From contig NZ_CP099567.1 of assembly GCF_022530855.2 (NCBI RefSeq), positions 1,364,001-1,428,000 on the forward strand: a DNA stretch of 64,000 nucleotides. Reading direction: 5' to 3'. A program made the translations under genes and the position numbers. The first letter of the stretch is position 1. Every line of letters starts with the position of its first letter. Shown one piece after another: positions 21,187 through 30,020 of this stretch. Source of the stretch: Candidatus Vondammii sp. HM_W22. Lineage in GTDB: Bacteria; Pseudomonadota; Gammaproteobacteria; Chromatiales; Chromatiaceae. The notes under the pieces are model-generated. The model was not told the origin of the DNA and made no database searches. It worked only from the letters and a program-made list of their open reading frames with translations.

Positions 21187-22352
21187 CAGAGACAGACCTG
21201 AATCCTGTGTAACTGCCTATCATTAAACCCAAACAAGGGTGAGGATAGGCAGGTGATCGACAAGAAAGAGCTCCAGGCGGCCGCTAACAACATCAAAACT
21301 GAAGAAGATCTCAACGAGTTTCGGCCAATGCTGCCCAGAATCACGGTCGATGCGGCACTCAACGTCGAACCGGATGATCATCTTGGCTTTGCCAAACATG
21401 AACAGTCCGAAGCGAGTAATAGCCGCAACGGCACTACTGGCAAGACCTTGCAAACGGAAGATGGCCAGTTTGAACTGGATGCTCCACGAGATAGAGCGGG
21501 CAGCTTTAAACCCCGACTGGTTAAAAAGCACCAGCGTCGATTTACCTCAATGGATGACAAGATCCTCTTCTTGTATGCTCAGGGTATGACGACCCGCGAA
21601 ATCGTCACGACATTCAAGGAAATGTACGGAGCCGATGTCTCCGCCACACTCATATCCAAAGTTACTGATGCGGTTATCGAGCAGGTTGTCGAATGGCAAT
21701 CTCGCCCCCTGGATGCAATTCAGCCTATTGTTTATCTGGACAGCATTGTCGTTAAAATCCGGCAAGACAAGAAAGTGATAAATAAAGCGATTTATCTCGC
21801 TCTGGGCGTCAACTCTGGAAGGCCACAAGGAATTATCGGGGCTCTGGCTGTCGGAGAATGAGGGTGCCAAGTTCTGGCTGAACCTGCTGACAGAGCTTCA
21901 GAATTGCGGTGTGGAGGATATTTTGATTGCCTGTGTCGATGGCTTAAAGGGCTTTCCTGATGCAATCAAAACGGCTTTTCCGAATATCCAGCTGTGTATT
22001 GTGCATATGGTACGGAACTCGATGAAGTAGCTGCCCTGGAAAGACCACAAGCCTGTCACGGCTGATTTGAAAAAGAGTTACCAGTCCATCACCAGGGAAG
22101 AAGCCTTACCGGCGCAGGATAAATTCTCTGACCGATGGGACAACAAACACCCACGGGTCAGCCGCTTCTGGAGTGCCCATTGGCAGAATCTCAACACCCT
22201 ATTCAACTACCCGGAGGACAGACGAAAAATGATCTACACGACCAGCGCCATTGAATCGCTGAACAGCGTCATTCGCAAAGCGATCAAAAAGCGGAAGTTG
22301 TTTCCAACCGATGATTCGGCGAAGAAGGCAATCCAGGCCGCATCGAAAAAGA
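21187..22352 (+). pseudogene. IS256-family element type B, copy 2, truncated in mscS
   Basis: Starts with the type-B end (GAGACAGACC...CTGTGTAACTGCC) and an open N-terminal half from 21253 carrying MDDKILFLYAQGMTTREIV and YLDSIVVKIRQDKK. It breaks near 21805, has a TAG at 22027 in the MKxLPWKDHK segment, and lacks a short piece near 22328. It stops abruptly after AIQAASKK, where sequence changes to the 3' part of the mscS gene. The far end of the element is missing, so a deletion rather than simple insertion made this junction. Confidence 0.9.
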
Positions 22353-22355
22353 TGC

Positions 22356-23812
22356 GGCAAATTCATTCAGATAAACTTGATAATAATCCTTCCGCATATA
22401 AGGGTGCTATCGTATTAGTTCTCGAGCTCCTTCACAGAATGCCTCAATTCTATCGGGTGGTGTATCGTATGTAAGAGAGAGCTTACATGCGAGCCGCCGA
22501 TATCGACGCTCGCCCATATTGTCCACATCGGCAGTAATAGACTTGGAATTAGGCACTGTCACCAGTGAATTGTAGAAAGTTCGAATTCGGGTGCTACGAA
22601 AACCGATATTCTCAACAGTTCCCTCTACAGATCCGACAATCACCCAATCACCGACTAAAAAAGTGCGGTCCATCAACACTGTCACAGAGCCGAAAAGATT
22701 CTGAACCATATCTTTGGCTGCCAAAGCAAAGGCCAAACCACCAAGCCCAAGACCGGCAAGAAGACTAGAGACGTCGACATTGAGGTTATCCGTAACGAAC
22801 ACAAAGCCGATAACGGTCACAAATAGTTTCAGTATTCTTGGAATCAACGGTACCAATGCATCATCTAGCTTGCTTTCAGTGAGTTGTGCCCGTCTCAAAA
22901 GATGTGCTGAAATCATATCCACCAGTCGATAGGCCGCCCAAACTCCTGAGATGCTGGCAAGAAACTTCACCGCCACAAGCAACACCAGCATGGTATTTTC
23001 AGGCAAGCCAAGCAGGTTAATACCTGTCAACCAGATAACTGCCATCACCATGAGGCCCAGCGGACGAAGAACCTGGTCAGATATCTCTTTGAACTCCGGA
23101 TGGGCAGAGTGACTGCGCCAGCGTCGAACACCACTCTGTATAGAATGAGAGCGATAATCTTGTCTGCAACCACTCCCACAATAATAATGATAAAAATGCC
23201 AATCCACTGCCAGTTTTCAAGCAGGAAACTGATTTCCTTGAAGCTTTCCGGCAACCACTGACGAATGCGAATATGCCAGGGCAGGAAGGATTGGTCTGCG
23301 GCTGTGCCTATTATTCTCTTCTTGTCTGAGAGTTCATCCAGTATCTGTGGCAGGCTCTTAATCGTTTCGCTGTCGAACAGCCAACGGCCATCCTCCATGC
23401 GGGAAATCCTCACTGAACCGTTTTGGTAGGTCTTGAACAGATAAGGTTTGCCTTGGGTACGTCCAGGTATGCTTTCGGTCTTGATAACTTTGGTGCGATC
23501 CATCACCTCCAAAAGCATCCAGGCCAGATCAGATCCACGCTCTTCTCTTACAATCGGATTAACCGATGAAAGATCGAGAGTAGTCACAGCATCATCAATA
23601 CGCTCCGGCTTATCCCGTTTGATGTCATTCATCGCATGGAGAAAAGTCTCCATTGTGGCCCGGGGAGACTTCAGTGTATCCAGTATAACCGTGGGCTTAC
23701 CGGCCTGTTCCACAACAGCATCAGGCGTTTTTTTCTGCCCAATACTGACGGAGGCAAACGAAGTGGAGAGAGGCAGAAAAACAGCCAATGCGACAAAACG
23801 AAGCATAATCAT
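22356..23812 (-). pseudogene. Broken MscS-family mechanosensitive channel
   Basis: A small-conductance mechanosensitive channel with a signal peptide (1-20), a periplasmic domain of about 190 residues, several membrane helices and an MscS core (LLAGLGLGGLAFALAAKD, then FLVGDWVIVGSVEGTVE). It is broken three ways. A frameshift near 23098 separates the N-terminal part from the core (HPEFKEISDQ continues in another frame). TAG at 22407-22409 interrupts ELIR-HPYMRKDYYQVY. The C-terminus is lost at the IS256 junction near 22352. The gene is unlikely to make a working channel. Confidence 0.88.
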
Positions 23813-23924
23813 TAGGGTCCTTTTTTATAAAATCGGAGGATAGAAATTCTGCCTCGTTAGAAAAATTCATGGGTGGTTTTCGGTACAGGTAGAGCTCCAA
23901 GCGCATGATATTAATCCGGCGGTC

Positions 23925-24290
23925 AAATACACCTGCTAGGCAGCGTACTTCATGTGTGTCGTATTGGAGTAACTTTTCACTCGTTACAGGCCTCTTTTGC
24001 AAGGTTCGCATACAAAATCATGTTCCCTTTTTCAGATCATTCACGGAACGAATCGCCTCTCCGCTATGAACATACTTCAGATCACAGTTCAGATAATAAT
24101 CAGAGTTCAGTTCCGGTGAATAGGTAGGCAAGAAAAAGACTTCCAGGCTGCCGTCACCCTGATCGTAATGGCTGAAATCATACTCGGTGACACTCGCTTG
24201 ACCGGGAGCCGCTGTACTGGCGTTTGTTCTTGCAGAGCATAACAGCGACCACGCTGCGTGGTGTTTTTTATACCCATTTCATCGCCCCGG
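23925..24290 (-). pseudogene. IS630-family transposase relic
   Basis: Minus-strand pieces match IS630 (DDE_3) transposase: RGDEMGIKNTTQRGR, QTPVQRLPVKR and MISAIT, then in another frame LEVFFLPTYSPELNSDYYLN and NDLKKG, and finally MRTLQKRP. The FLPTYSPELN block is diagnostic. About 60 residues are missing between the second and third pieces. It is fused to an IS5-type end at 24290. Confidence 0.8.
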
Positions 24291-24461
24291 AATTGAGAGA
24301 GTTGTGAACGGAATAGATCAGCACTGTTACCTGGGCTTTGTGGTTTCATGTTTGCGTGATTTTGATGATGATAGGGAGACCTTTCTTGCAGACTATTTTA
24401 TCATAAATAGCTTACTAATTCATACTTATCATGTGGTTATAAATAATTCAGGGGCGACTAA
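24290..24461 (-). pseudogene. IS5-family 5' end remnant abutting tyrA
   Basis: Contains the transposase start (MKPQSPGNSADLFRSQLSQ) and the terminal AATAATTCAGGGGCGACTAATTA. It is clearly homologous to 5275-5450 beside manB, in the same orientation. The TAA stop of tyrA (24462-24464) lies within the TAATTA of the IS terminus. Confidence 0.85.
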
Positions 24462-25343
24462 TTACGGCTTTCTCTGATTGGCTTTTTCAACATAACGATC
24501 ACGTGCAGCCTTAGCCCTGCTGAATATCTCCAGCAGTTCATCTCCATCGCCTTTTCGAATGCTCTCTGCCAGTTCGGTCATTTCGTTGATATAACGCCTC
24601 ATCATCTCACTCAACGCTTCGCTGTTGGCTACGCAGATATCACGCCACATCACGGGGTTGCTTGAGGCGATGCGGGTGAAGTCTCTAAAGCCGCCAGCTG
24701 CATAACGGAAAATCTCATCGTTCTCTTTCATTCGTGCAAGAGAATCAACTAGGCTAAATGCGAGCATATGCGGTAGATGTGAAGTTGCGGCAAGTACTTC
24801 ATCGTGGTGCTCTACAGACATGGTTGTGACATTTGCGCCACAGATGTGCCACATTGTCTCGACAGTTTCCAATGCCTGCTTTGATGTGGATGCGGTGGGC
24901 GTCAGAATAACCCTGCGATCCTGGTATAGCTCTGGGAATGAGGCTTCTACACCGCTGTTTTCAGTGCCAGCTATGGGATGTCCGGGAACAAAGCCTGAAG
25001 GCAATTCACCCAAGGCAGTTTTGCAATCATTAATCACACTACCTTTGGCGCTGCCACCGTCTGTAATAACGGTATTCTCAGAAAGATGGCCCTTCATTGC
25101 AGCGAATGTTTGTGCCATCGCGCCTAAAGGTACAGCTAGAAAAATCAGATCTGAACCGGTTACAGCCTTGCCGGTGTCGTGGGTGTAACTGTCGATAACA
25201 CCTAGTTTTACAGCTTTTTCCAGATTTTCCTTACCTCTTCCACAGCCGATAATTTCATTCACTTCGCCGGCAGCTCGTAAGGCACGCGCAAGAGAGCCGC
25301 CAATCAATCCAACTCCGATGATAGCGAGCCGCTGTGCAATCAC
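24462..25343 (-). CDS. tyrA: Prephenate dehydrogenase
   Basis: NAD(P)-dependent oxidative decarboxylation of prephenate on the tyrosine branch. The 293-residue protein opens with the Rossmann motif GVGLIGGS at about 10-17 and keeps VPGHPIAGTENSG and a HLPHMLAFSLVD helix. There is no fused chorismate mutase or AroA domain. Its start overlaps the hisC stop by 4 nt. Its stop codon falls at the terminus of an IS5-type remnant, so the last few residues may be IS-derived. In relatives aroA follows directly; here it is 20 kb away. Confidence 0.94.
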   Translation of the reverse strand: MIAQRLAIIGVGLIGGSLARALRAAGEVNEIIGCGRGKENLEKAVKLGVIDSYTHDTGKAVTGSDLIFLAVPLGAMAQTFAAMKGHLSENTVITDGGSAKGSVINDCKTALGELPSGFVPGHPIAGTENSGVEASFPELYQDRRVILTPTASTSKQALETVETMWHICGANVTTMSVEHHDEVLAATSHLPHMLAFSLVDSLARMKENDEIFRYAAGGFRDFTRIASSNPVMWRDICVANSEALSEMMRRYINEMTELAESIRKGDGDELLEIFSRAKAARDRYVEKANQRKP

Positions 25344-26452
25344 TTATTCAGCACCTTGGACAATGCTGAGAGAAAACGCCTGTTTTCATCTTCCAGGCCA
25401 ATGGTTACCCGGAGGTGATTCGGCATGCCGTAGTTTGCCACTGGCCTTGCGATACAGCCTTCCTGAAGCAGCGCCTTGTCGACAGCTTCCACCGGTTGAC
25501 CGACATCGATGGTAATGAAATTACCAACCGAAGGGATATACTCCGGACCCATCGCATCCAGTCCTGCTGCCAGTTGAGACATTCCCTCACGGTTCACCCT
25601 GACAGCCTGTTGAATGAATGCGTGGTCTTCCAATGCCGCTTCCGCTGCGGCCAGTGCCATACTGTTGGCATTGAAGGGCTGTCGCACACGGTTTAGAAGA
25701 TCTGCTACATCAGGATGTGAGAGGCCGTAGCCAATTCGCAGAGATGCAAGACCATAAGCCTTGGAAAAGGTGCGGGTGACAATCAGGTTTGGGTATTTTC
25801 CAAGCCAGAGACTAGCATCCGGGTACTCATCTTCGGCGACGTACTCTATATAGGCTTCATCCACTACAACGATGACATTTTTGGGGATAGCGGCTACAAA
25901 ATTTTCCAGCTCATCTGAATTGAGCCAAGTACCGGTGGGATTGTTCGGGTTGGCAATCCAAACCACACGGGTATTCTCCCCTACCCTGTTAATCATCTCT
26001 TCCAGGTCATGGCCATAGTTGCTTGCCGGAGCCATGTTCAAAGTGGCACCAACAGCCTGGCTGCTGATCGGATAGACAGCGAATGCATATTGGGAGAAGA
26101 GTGATTCATACCCAGGAGCAAGAAAAACTCGGGCGATTATATCCAACACATCATTGGAGCCGTTGCCCAATGTAATACAGGCTGAATCAATGTTGTGTTT
26201 TTCAGCCAGGGCGTTGCGTAGTGCAAAGCCACCACCATCAGGATAGCGGGCCATCTCTGATAATTCGGCTTGAATTGCCGCTTTGGCTTTTTCACTGCAA
26301 CCCAGTGGATTCTCGTTTGATACCAATTTAATCGAGTCATTGATACCCAGTTCCCGCTCCAGATCAGAGACGGGTTTACCTGGAACATAGGGTTTTAAAT
26401 TGGCGATACCGGGTGTGGCAATATTCAGAAATTGGTTGCTGTCTTGGGTCAT
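25340..26452 (-). CDS. hisC: Histidinol-phosphate/aromatic aminotransferase
   Basis: PLP-dependent aminotransferase of 370 residues. Placement between pheA and tyrA indicates the HisC2-type enzyme that also transaminates aromatic precursors. The fold-type I motifs are present: NPNNPTGT, VVDEAYIEY and TRTFSKAYGLASLRIG with the Schiff-base Lys in SKAYG. I chose ATG 26452 (MTQDSNQFL); an in-frame extension of 10 codons upstream has no family support. It overlaps tyrA by 4 nt and lies 56 nt after pheA. Confidence 0.93.
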   Translation of the reverse strand: MTQDSNQFLNIATPGIANLKPYVPGKPVSDLERELGINDSIKLVSNENPLGCSEKAKAAIQAELSEMARYPDGGGFALRNALAEKHNIDSACITLGNGSNDVLDIIARVFLAPGYESLFSQYAFAVYPISSQAVGATLNMAPASNYGHDLEEMINRVGENTRVVWIANPNNPTGTWLNSDELENFVAAIPKNVIVVVDEAYIEYVAEDEYPDASLWLGKYPNLIVTRTFSKAYGLASLRIGYGLSHPDVADLLNRVRQPFNANSMALAAAEAALEDHAFIQQAVRVNREGMSQLAAGLDAMGPEYIPSVGNFITIDVGQPVEAVDKALLQEGCIARPVANYGMPNHLRVTIGLEDENRRFLSALSKVLNK

Positions 26453-26508
26453 TTTATAACTCTTGGTTAACCACAGATGCAAAAAATCTGTTGTTCAAAT
26501 ATTTTTAA

Positions 26509-27594
26509 TTAAAGTACTGCGTAAGAATATGACCCTAAGACTTTGAAATATCTTGTTTCTATCTTAAGATCATTCAATGCTTCTTTAACATTTTTGTCGT
26601 CCTGATGGCCTTCAATATCGATAAAGAAGACGTAATCCCAGTTACCCTGGCGTGAGGGTCTGGATTCAATCCGCGACATGCTGATCCCATGTTTCGCCAA
26701 AGGCTCAAGAAGGGCTCCCAGTCCGCCTGCTACATTTCGTGTGGCGCACAGAAGCGTTGTTTTGTCTTCTCCGCTTGGCCCTGCTTTTTGCCTGCCTATC
26801 ACCAGAAAACGGGTGGTATTGTTTGGCTCATCTTCAATATTGCGGGCCAATCCTTTCAACTGGTAAAGTTCGGCTGCCATCTCTCCTGCAATCGCGGCTG
26901 AGTTGGAAATACCCAGTACCATCCTGGCAGCTTCTGCGTTACTGCCGACAGTGATCTGTTCTGCATCAGGCAGATTGCGATCCAGCCAGAGACGGCACTG
27001 CGCGAGTGACTGTTGGTGAGAAAAGACCTTTGTCACAGCAGAGAGATCGGATTCCTGGCTCAGCAGATGGTGGTGAATGCGCAGCATCACTTCACCACAG
27101 ATAAACAGTGAGGAGGTGATAAATGTATCAAGGGTGTGATTGATCACCCCTTCCGTAGAATTCTCGACAGGCACCACGCCATAATGGGCGGTGCCGGACT
27201 CCACATCGCGGAATATATCCGGGATAGAACTCATCGGTACGGTTATTACAGAGTGGCCAAAGTGCTTGAGTGCGGCAGCCTGGGTGAAGGTTCCTTCGGG
27301 CCCAAGATAAGCAACCTTCATAGGCTGCTCCAGGGCAAGACAGGATGACATAATCTCACGGAACAGGCGGGCCATCTCCTCATCCCCCATGGGGCCCTTG
27401 TTCCGTTTTTGTATTCGCTTCAGGATAGCCGCCTCACGCTCGGGACGGTAGAAGAAGGCATCTTTATCCTCCTCCAGCTTGATCTTAGCAACCTCTTTGG
27501 CGACTGCTGCCCGCTGATTGATCAGATCCTGAATCTGTAGATCCAGATTATCAATTTGATTGCGAATTGAATCCAGATTGTCCTGATTAGCCAT
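26509..27594 (-). CDS. pheA: Bifunctional chorismate mutase/prephenate dehydratase (P-protein)
   Basis: Converts chorismate to prephenate and then to phenylpyruvate. The 361-residue protein has an AroQ chorismate-mutase domain (about 1-90, with RNQIDNLDLQIQDLINQR and the KIKLEE helix), a prephenate-dehydratase domain (about 93-270, from YLGPEGTFTQAAALKHFG through the NNTTRFLVIG motif) and a C-terminal ACT domain with ESRPSRQ, the phenylalanine-sensing motif. It lies 9 nt downstream of serA in a compact operon. Feedback inhibition by phenylalanine is expected from the ACT motif. Confidence 0.95.
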   Translation of the reverse strand: MANQDNLDSIRNQIDNLDLQIQDLINQRAAVAKEVAKIKLEEDKDAFFYRPEREAAILKRIQKRNKGPMGDEEMARLFREIMSSCLALEQPMKVAYLGPEGTFTQAAALKHFGHSVITVPMSSIPDIFRDVESGTAHYGVVPVENSTEGVINHTLDTFITSSLFICGEVMLRIHHHLLSQESDLSAVTKVFSHQQSLAQCRLWLDRNLPDAEQITVGSNAEAARMVLGISNSAAIAGEMAAELYQLKGLARNIEDEPNNTTRFLVIGRQKAGPSGEDKTTLLCATRNVAGGLGALLEPLAKHGISMSRIESRPSRQGNWDYVFFIDIEGHQDDKNVKEALNDLKIETRYFKVLGSYSYAVL

Positions 27595-27603
27595 ACCTGA
27601 TGC

Positions 27604-28785
27604 TCAATCCTTTTTATTGCAGCCCAGGCAGCGTACAGAGAGAACACCGTCGATAGCGGCTATTCTCTGCAGTGTCTCTTTGTTCGGCTCGCTATCAACA
27701 TCGAGCAGGGTAACCGCAATGTCACCGCGTGATTTATTCAGCATATCGACAATGTTCAGCCCCCCTTCTGCCAGATCGGTAGATATTTGTCCGACCATAT
27801 TCGGGACGTTGGAGTTGATCACCAGGATACGGTGATCGCCATTACGCGGCAGTTTGATCTCGGGGAAATTAACGGAGTTTCTGATATTGCCATTTTCCAG
27901 ATAATCACGGACCTGATCCGCCACCATAATGGCACAATTCTCTTCTGCCTCAGCAGTAGAGGCTCCCAAGTGAGGAAGCGTGAGGCAGCGTGGATGGTCT
28001 TTCAGCAGGTTGCTGGGGAAGTCGCAGATATAAGCATAGAGATGCCCATCGTCGAGCGCTTCGACAACGGCTTCATCATCAATAATTCCGGAACGGGAAA
28101 AGTTGAGTAATACGCCATTCTTCTTCATCAGCTTGATGCGTTCAGCATTGATCATATGACGCGTAGACTCAATCAGCGGCACATGGAAGGTGATGAAATC
28201 GGATTTGGAAACCAGATCATCAATACTCAGCGCCTGTTCAACCCCTGATTCAAGCTGCCAGGCACTCTGCACGGTAATGGTTGGGTCATAGCCCACCGCA
28301 TTCATACCCAGCGCACGGGCTGCATTGGCAACCCTTACACCGATGGCACCCAGGCCAACAACACCCAGCGTTCTACCCGGCAGTTCAAAACCGACATACT
28401 GCTTCTTGCCTTTCTCTACATCTTTATTGATAACAGCATCTTCGCCGGAAAGGTTCTGGGCAAAATTCCACGCCTGGCCGATGTTTCTTGCCGCTATCAG
28501 CATGCCGGCCAAAACCAGCTCTTTCACCGCATTGGAATTGGCGCCGGGTGCATTGAAAACTGGAATCCCTTTTTCCGTCATGCGGTCGACGGGGATATTG
28601 TTAACACCGGCACCGGCCCGGCCGATCGCCTTGACCGTCTCAGGCAGTTCCATGTCGTGCATTTTATAAGAGCGCAACAAAATGCCATCAGGATGAGTAA
28701 TTTCCGAGGCGACTTCGTAATTATCGCGCGGAAGCTTATCAAGACCAGCTACAGATATTTCATTTAAAGTCAGTATCTTAAGCAT
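27604..28785 (-). CDS. serA: D-3-phosphoglycerate dehydrogenase
   Basis: First step of serine synthesis: oxidation of 3-phosphoglycerate to 3-phosphohydroxypyruvate. At 393 residues it is the short form. The catalytic and NAD-binding core includes GRTLGVVGLGAIGVRVAN, NFSRSGIIDDEAV and the His of LPHLGAST. A C-terminal ACT domain (from about 315, ILVINSNVPNMVG) follows without an intervening domain. It sits between serC and pheA, linking serine and aromatic synthesis in one transcript. Confidence 0.94.
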   Translation of the reverse strand: MLKILTLNEISVAGLDKLPRDNYEVASEITHPDGILLRSYKMHDMELPETVKAIGRAGAGVNNIPVDRMTEKGIPVFNAPGANSNAVKELVLAGMLIAARNIGQAWNFAQNLSGEDAVINKDVEKGKKQYVGFELPGRTLGVVGLGAIGVRVANAARALGMNAVGYDPTITVQSAWQLESGVEQALSIDDLVSKSDFITFHVPLIESTRHMINAERIKLMKKNGVLLNFSRSGIIDDEAVVEALDDGHLYAYICDFPSNLLKDHPRCLTLPHLGASTAEAEENCAIMVADQVRDYLENGNIRNSVNFPEIKLPRNGDHRILVINSNVPNMVGQISTDLAEGGLNIVDMLNKSRGDIAVTLLDVDSEPNKETLQRIAAIDGVLSVRCLGCNKKD

Positions 28786-28846
28786 ACTACTTAAACCTTA
28801 TTGTCAGTGTACTGCGTGCAGTATTATGCACGACACAATAACGGAA

Positions 28847-29926
28847 TCAGCCGTTGCGCTTTGCAAAATCAGCCATGAATTCGACCAGTGCCTGCACACC
28901 CTCTTCCGGCATGGCGTTATAGATGCTGGCACGCATACCGCCAACAGATCTATGACCTTTCAAAGTGACCAGTCCAGCCTCTTTGGCCTCCGCCAGGAAA
29001 GCCGCATCCAGATCAGCACTGGCCAGAGTAAACGGCACATTCATCCAGGAGCGGCAGTTCACATCCACAGGATTGTTATAGAAGTCTGAACTGTCGATAG
29101 CATTGTAGAGATTTTCGGACTTGCGCTTATTTACCTCAGCCATGTGTTTGAGGCCACCGTTCCGTTTCAGCCACTTCAACACCAGACCGGCAAAATACCA
29201 GCCATAAGTTGGTGGTGTGTTATACATGGAATCCGCGCCGGACAGCGTACTGTAGGTCAGCATCGCAGGTGTGCCTGCAATCGGTTCACCTATCAGATCT
29301 TCACGGATGATCACCACGGTCAATCCAGCCGGGCCAATATTCTTCTGAGCGCCCGCATAGATCAAAGCATATCGGGAAACATCAATTGGGCGAGAAATAA
29401 TGGTGGAAGAGAGATCAGCCACCAGAGGTACATCAGCCGTCTCAGGGATGTAGGGAAACTCAATGCCCTGTATGGTTTCGTTAGGTGTGTAATGAACGTA
29501 GGCCGCGTCAGGATTCAGCTTCAGTTGCTCCTGTCCAGGCACCGCAAACTGACCTTCTGGAGAAGCGCCTGCAATATTGACTTCACAGTATTTCTTCGCC
29601 TCGGCAACTGCTTTTTTCGACCAGGAGCCGGTAGCAATATAATCTGCGCTCTTCTTTCCCTGCAACAGATTCATTGGAATCATGGCAAACTGGCTGGAGG
29701 CGCCACCCTGAAGAAACATCACTTTGTAATTATCCGGGATGCTCATCAGTTCACGCAGGTCGGCTTCCGTCTCGACAGCAATCGACATAAACTCTTTGCC
29801 GCGGTGGCTCATCTCCATTACCGACATGCCACTGCCATTCCACTCGAGCATCTCTTCCTGGGCCTGCTCTAAAACTTCCTCCGGCAACGCCGCAGGTCCG
29901 GCGCTGAAATTATAAACACGGGACAT
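28847..29926 (-). CDS. serC: Phosphoserine aminotransferase
   Basis: PLP enzyme making 3-phosphoserine, and 4-phosphohydroxythreonine for pyridoxal phosphate. About 359 residues, standard length. The N-terminus MSRVYNFSAGPAALPEEV, FLQGGASSQFAMIPMNL and the PLP lysine in GAQKNIGPAG are all present. I chose ATG 29926, which has GGAGAG six bases upstream; ATG 29929 is also possible. It follows gyrA by 94 nt and precedes serA by 61 nt. Confidence 0.95.
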   Translation of the reverse strand: MSRVYNFSAGPAALPEEVLEQAQEEMLEWNGSGMSVMEMSHRGKEFMSIAVETEADLRELMSIPDNYKVMFLQGGASSQFAMIPMNLLQGKKSADYIATGSWSKKAVAEAKKYCEVNIAGASPEGQFAVPGQEQLKLNPDAAYVHYTPNETIQGIEFPYIPETADVPLVADLSSTIISRPIDVSRYALIYAGAQKNIGPAGLTVVIIREDLIGEPIAGTPAMLTYSTLSGADSMYNTPPTYGWYFAGLVLKWLKRNGGLKHMAEVNKRKSENLYNAIDSSDFYNNPVDVNCRSWMNVPFTLASADLDAAFLAEAKEAGLVTLKGHRSVGGMRASIYNAMPEEGVQALVEFMADFAKRNG

Positions 29927-30020
29927 CATCAACTCTCCAGCACAATAGATTGACACATAATGGTTAATTCATTCAGGCCAAGAGACAATGGAATCCGGCA
30001 CCGCGCCAAACATTCCAGAG

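Noticed and set aside
29144-29872. Plus-strand open frame of 242 codons opposite serC
   Set aside because: Shadow of serC; Cys/His/Arg-rich with no domain or ribosome-binding site.
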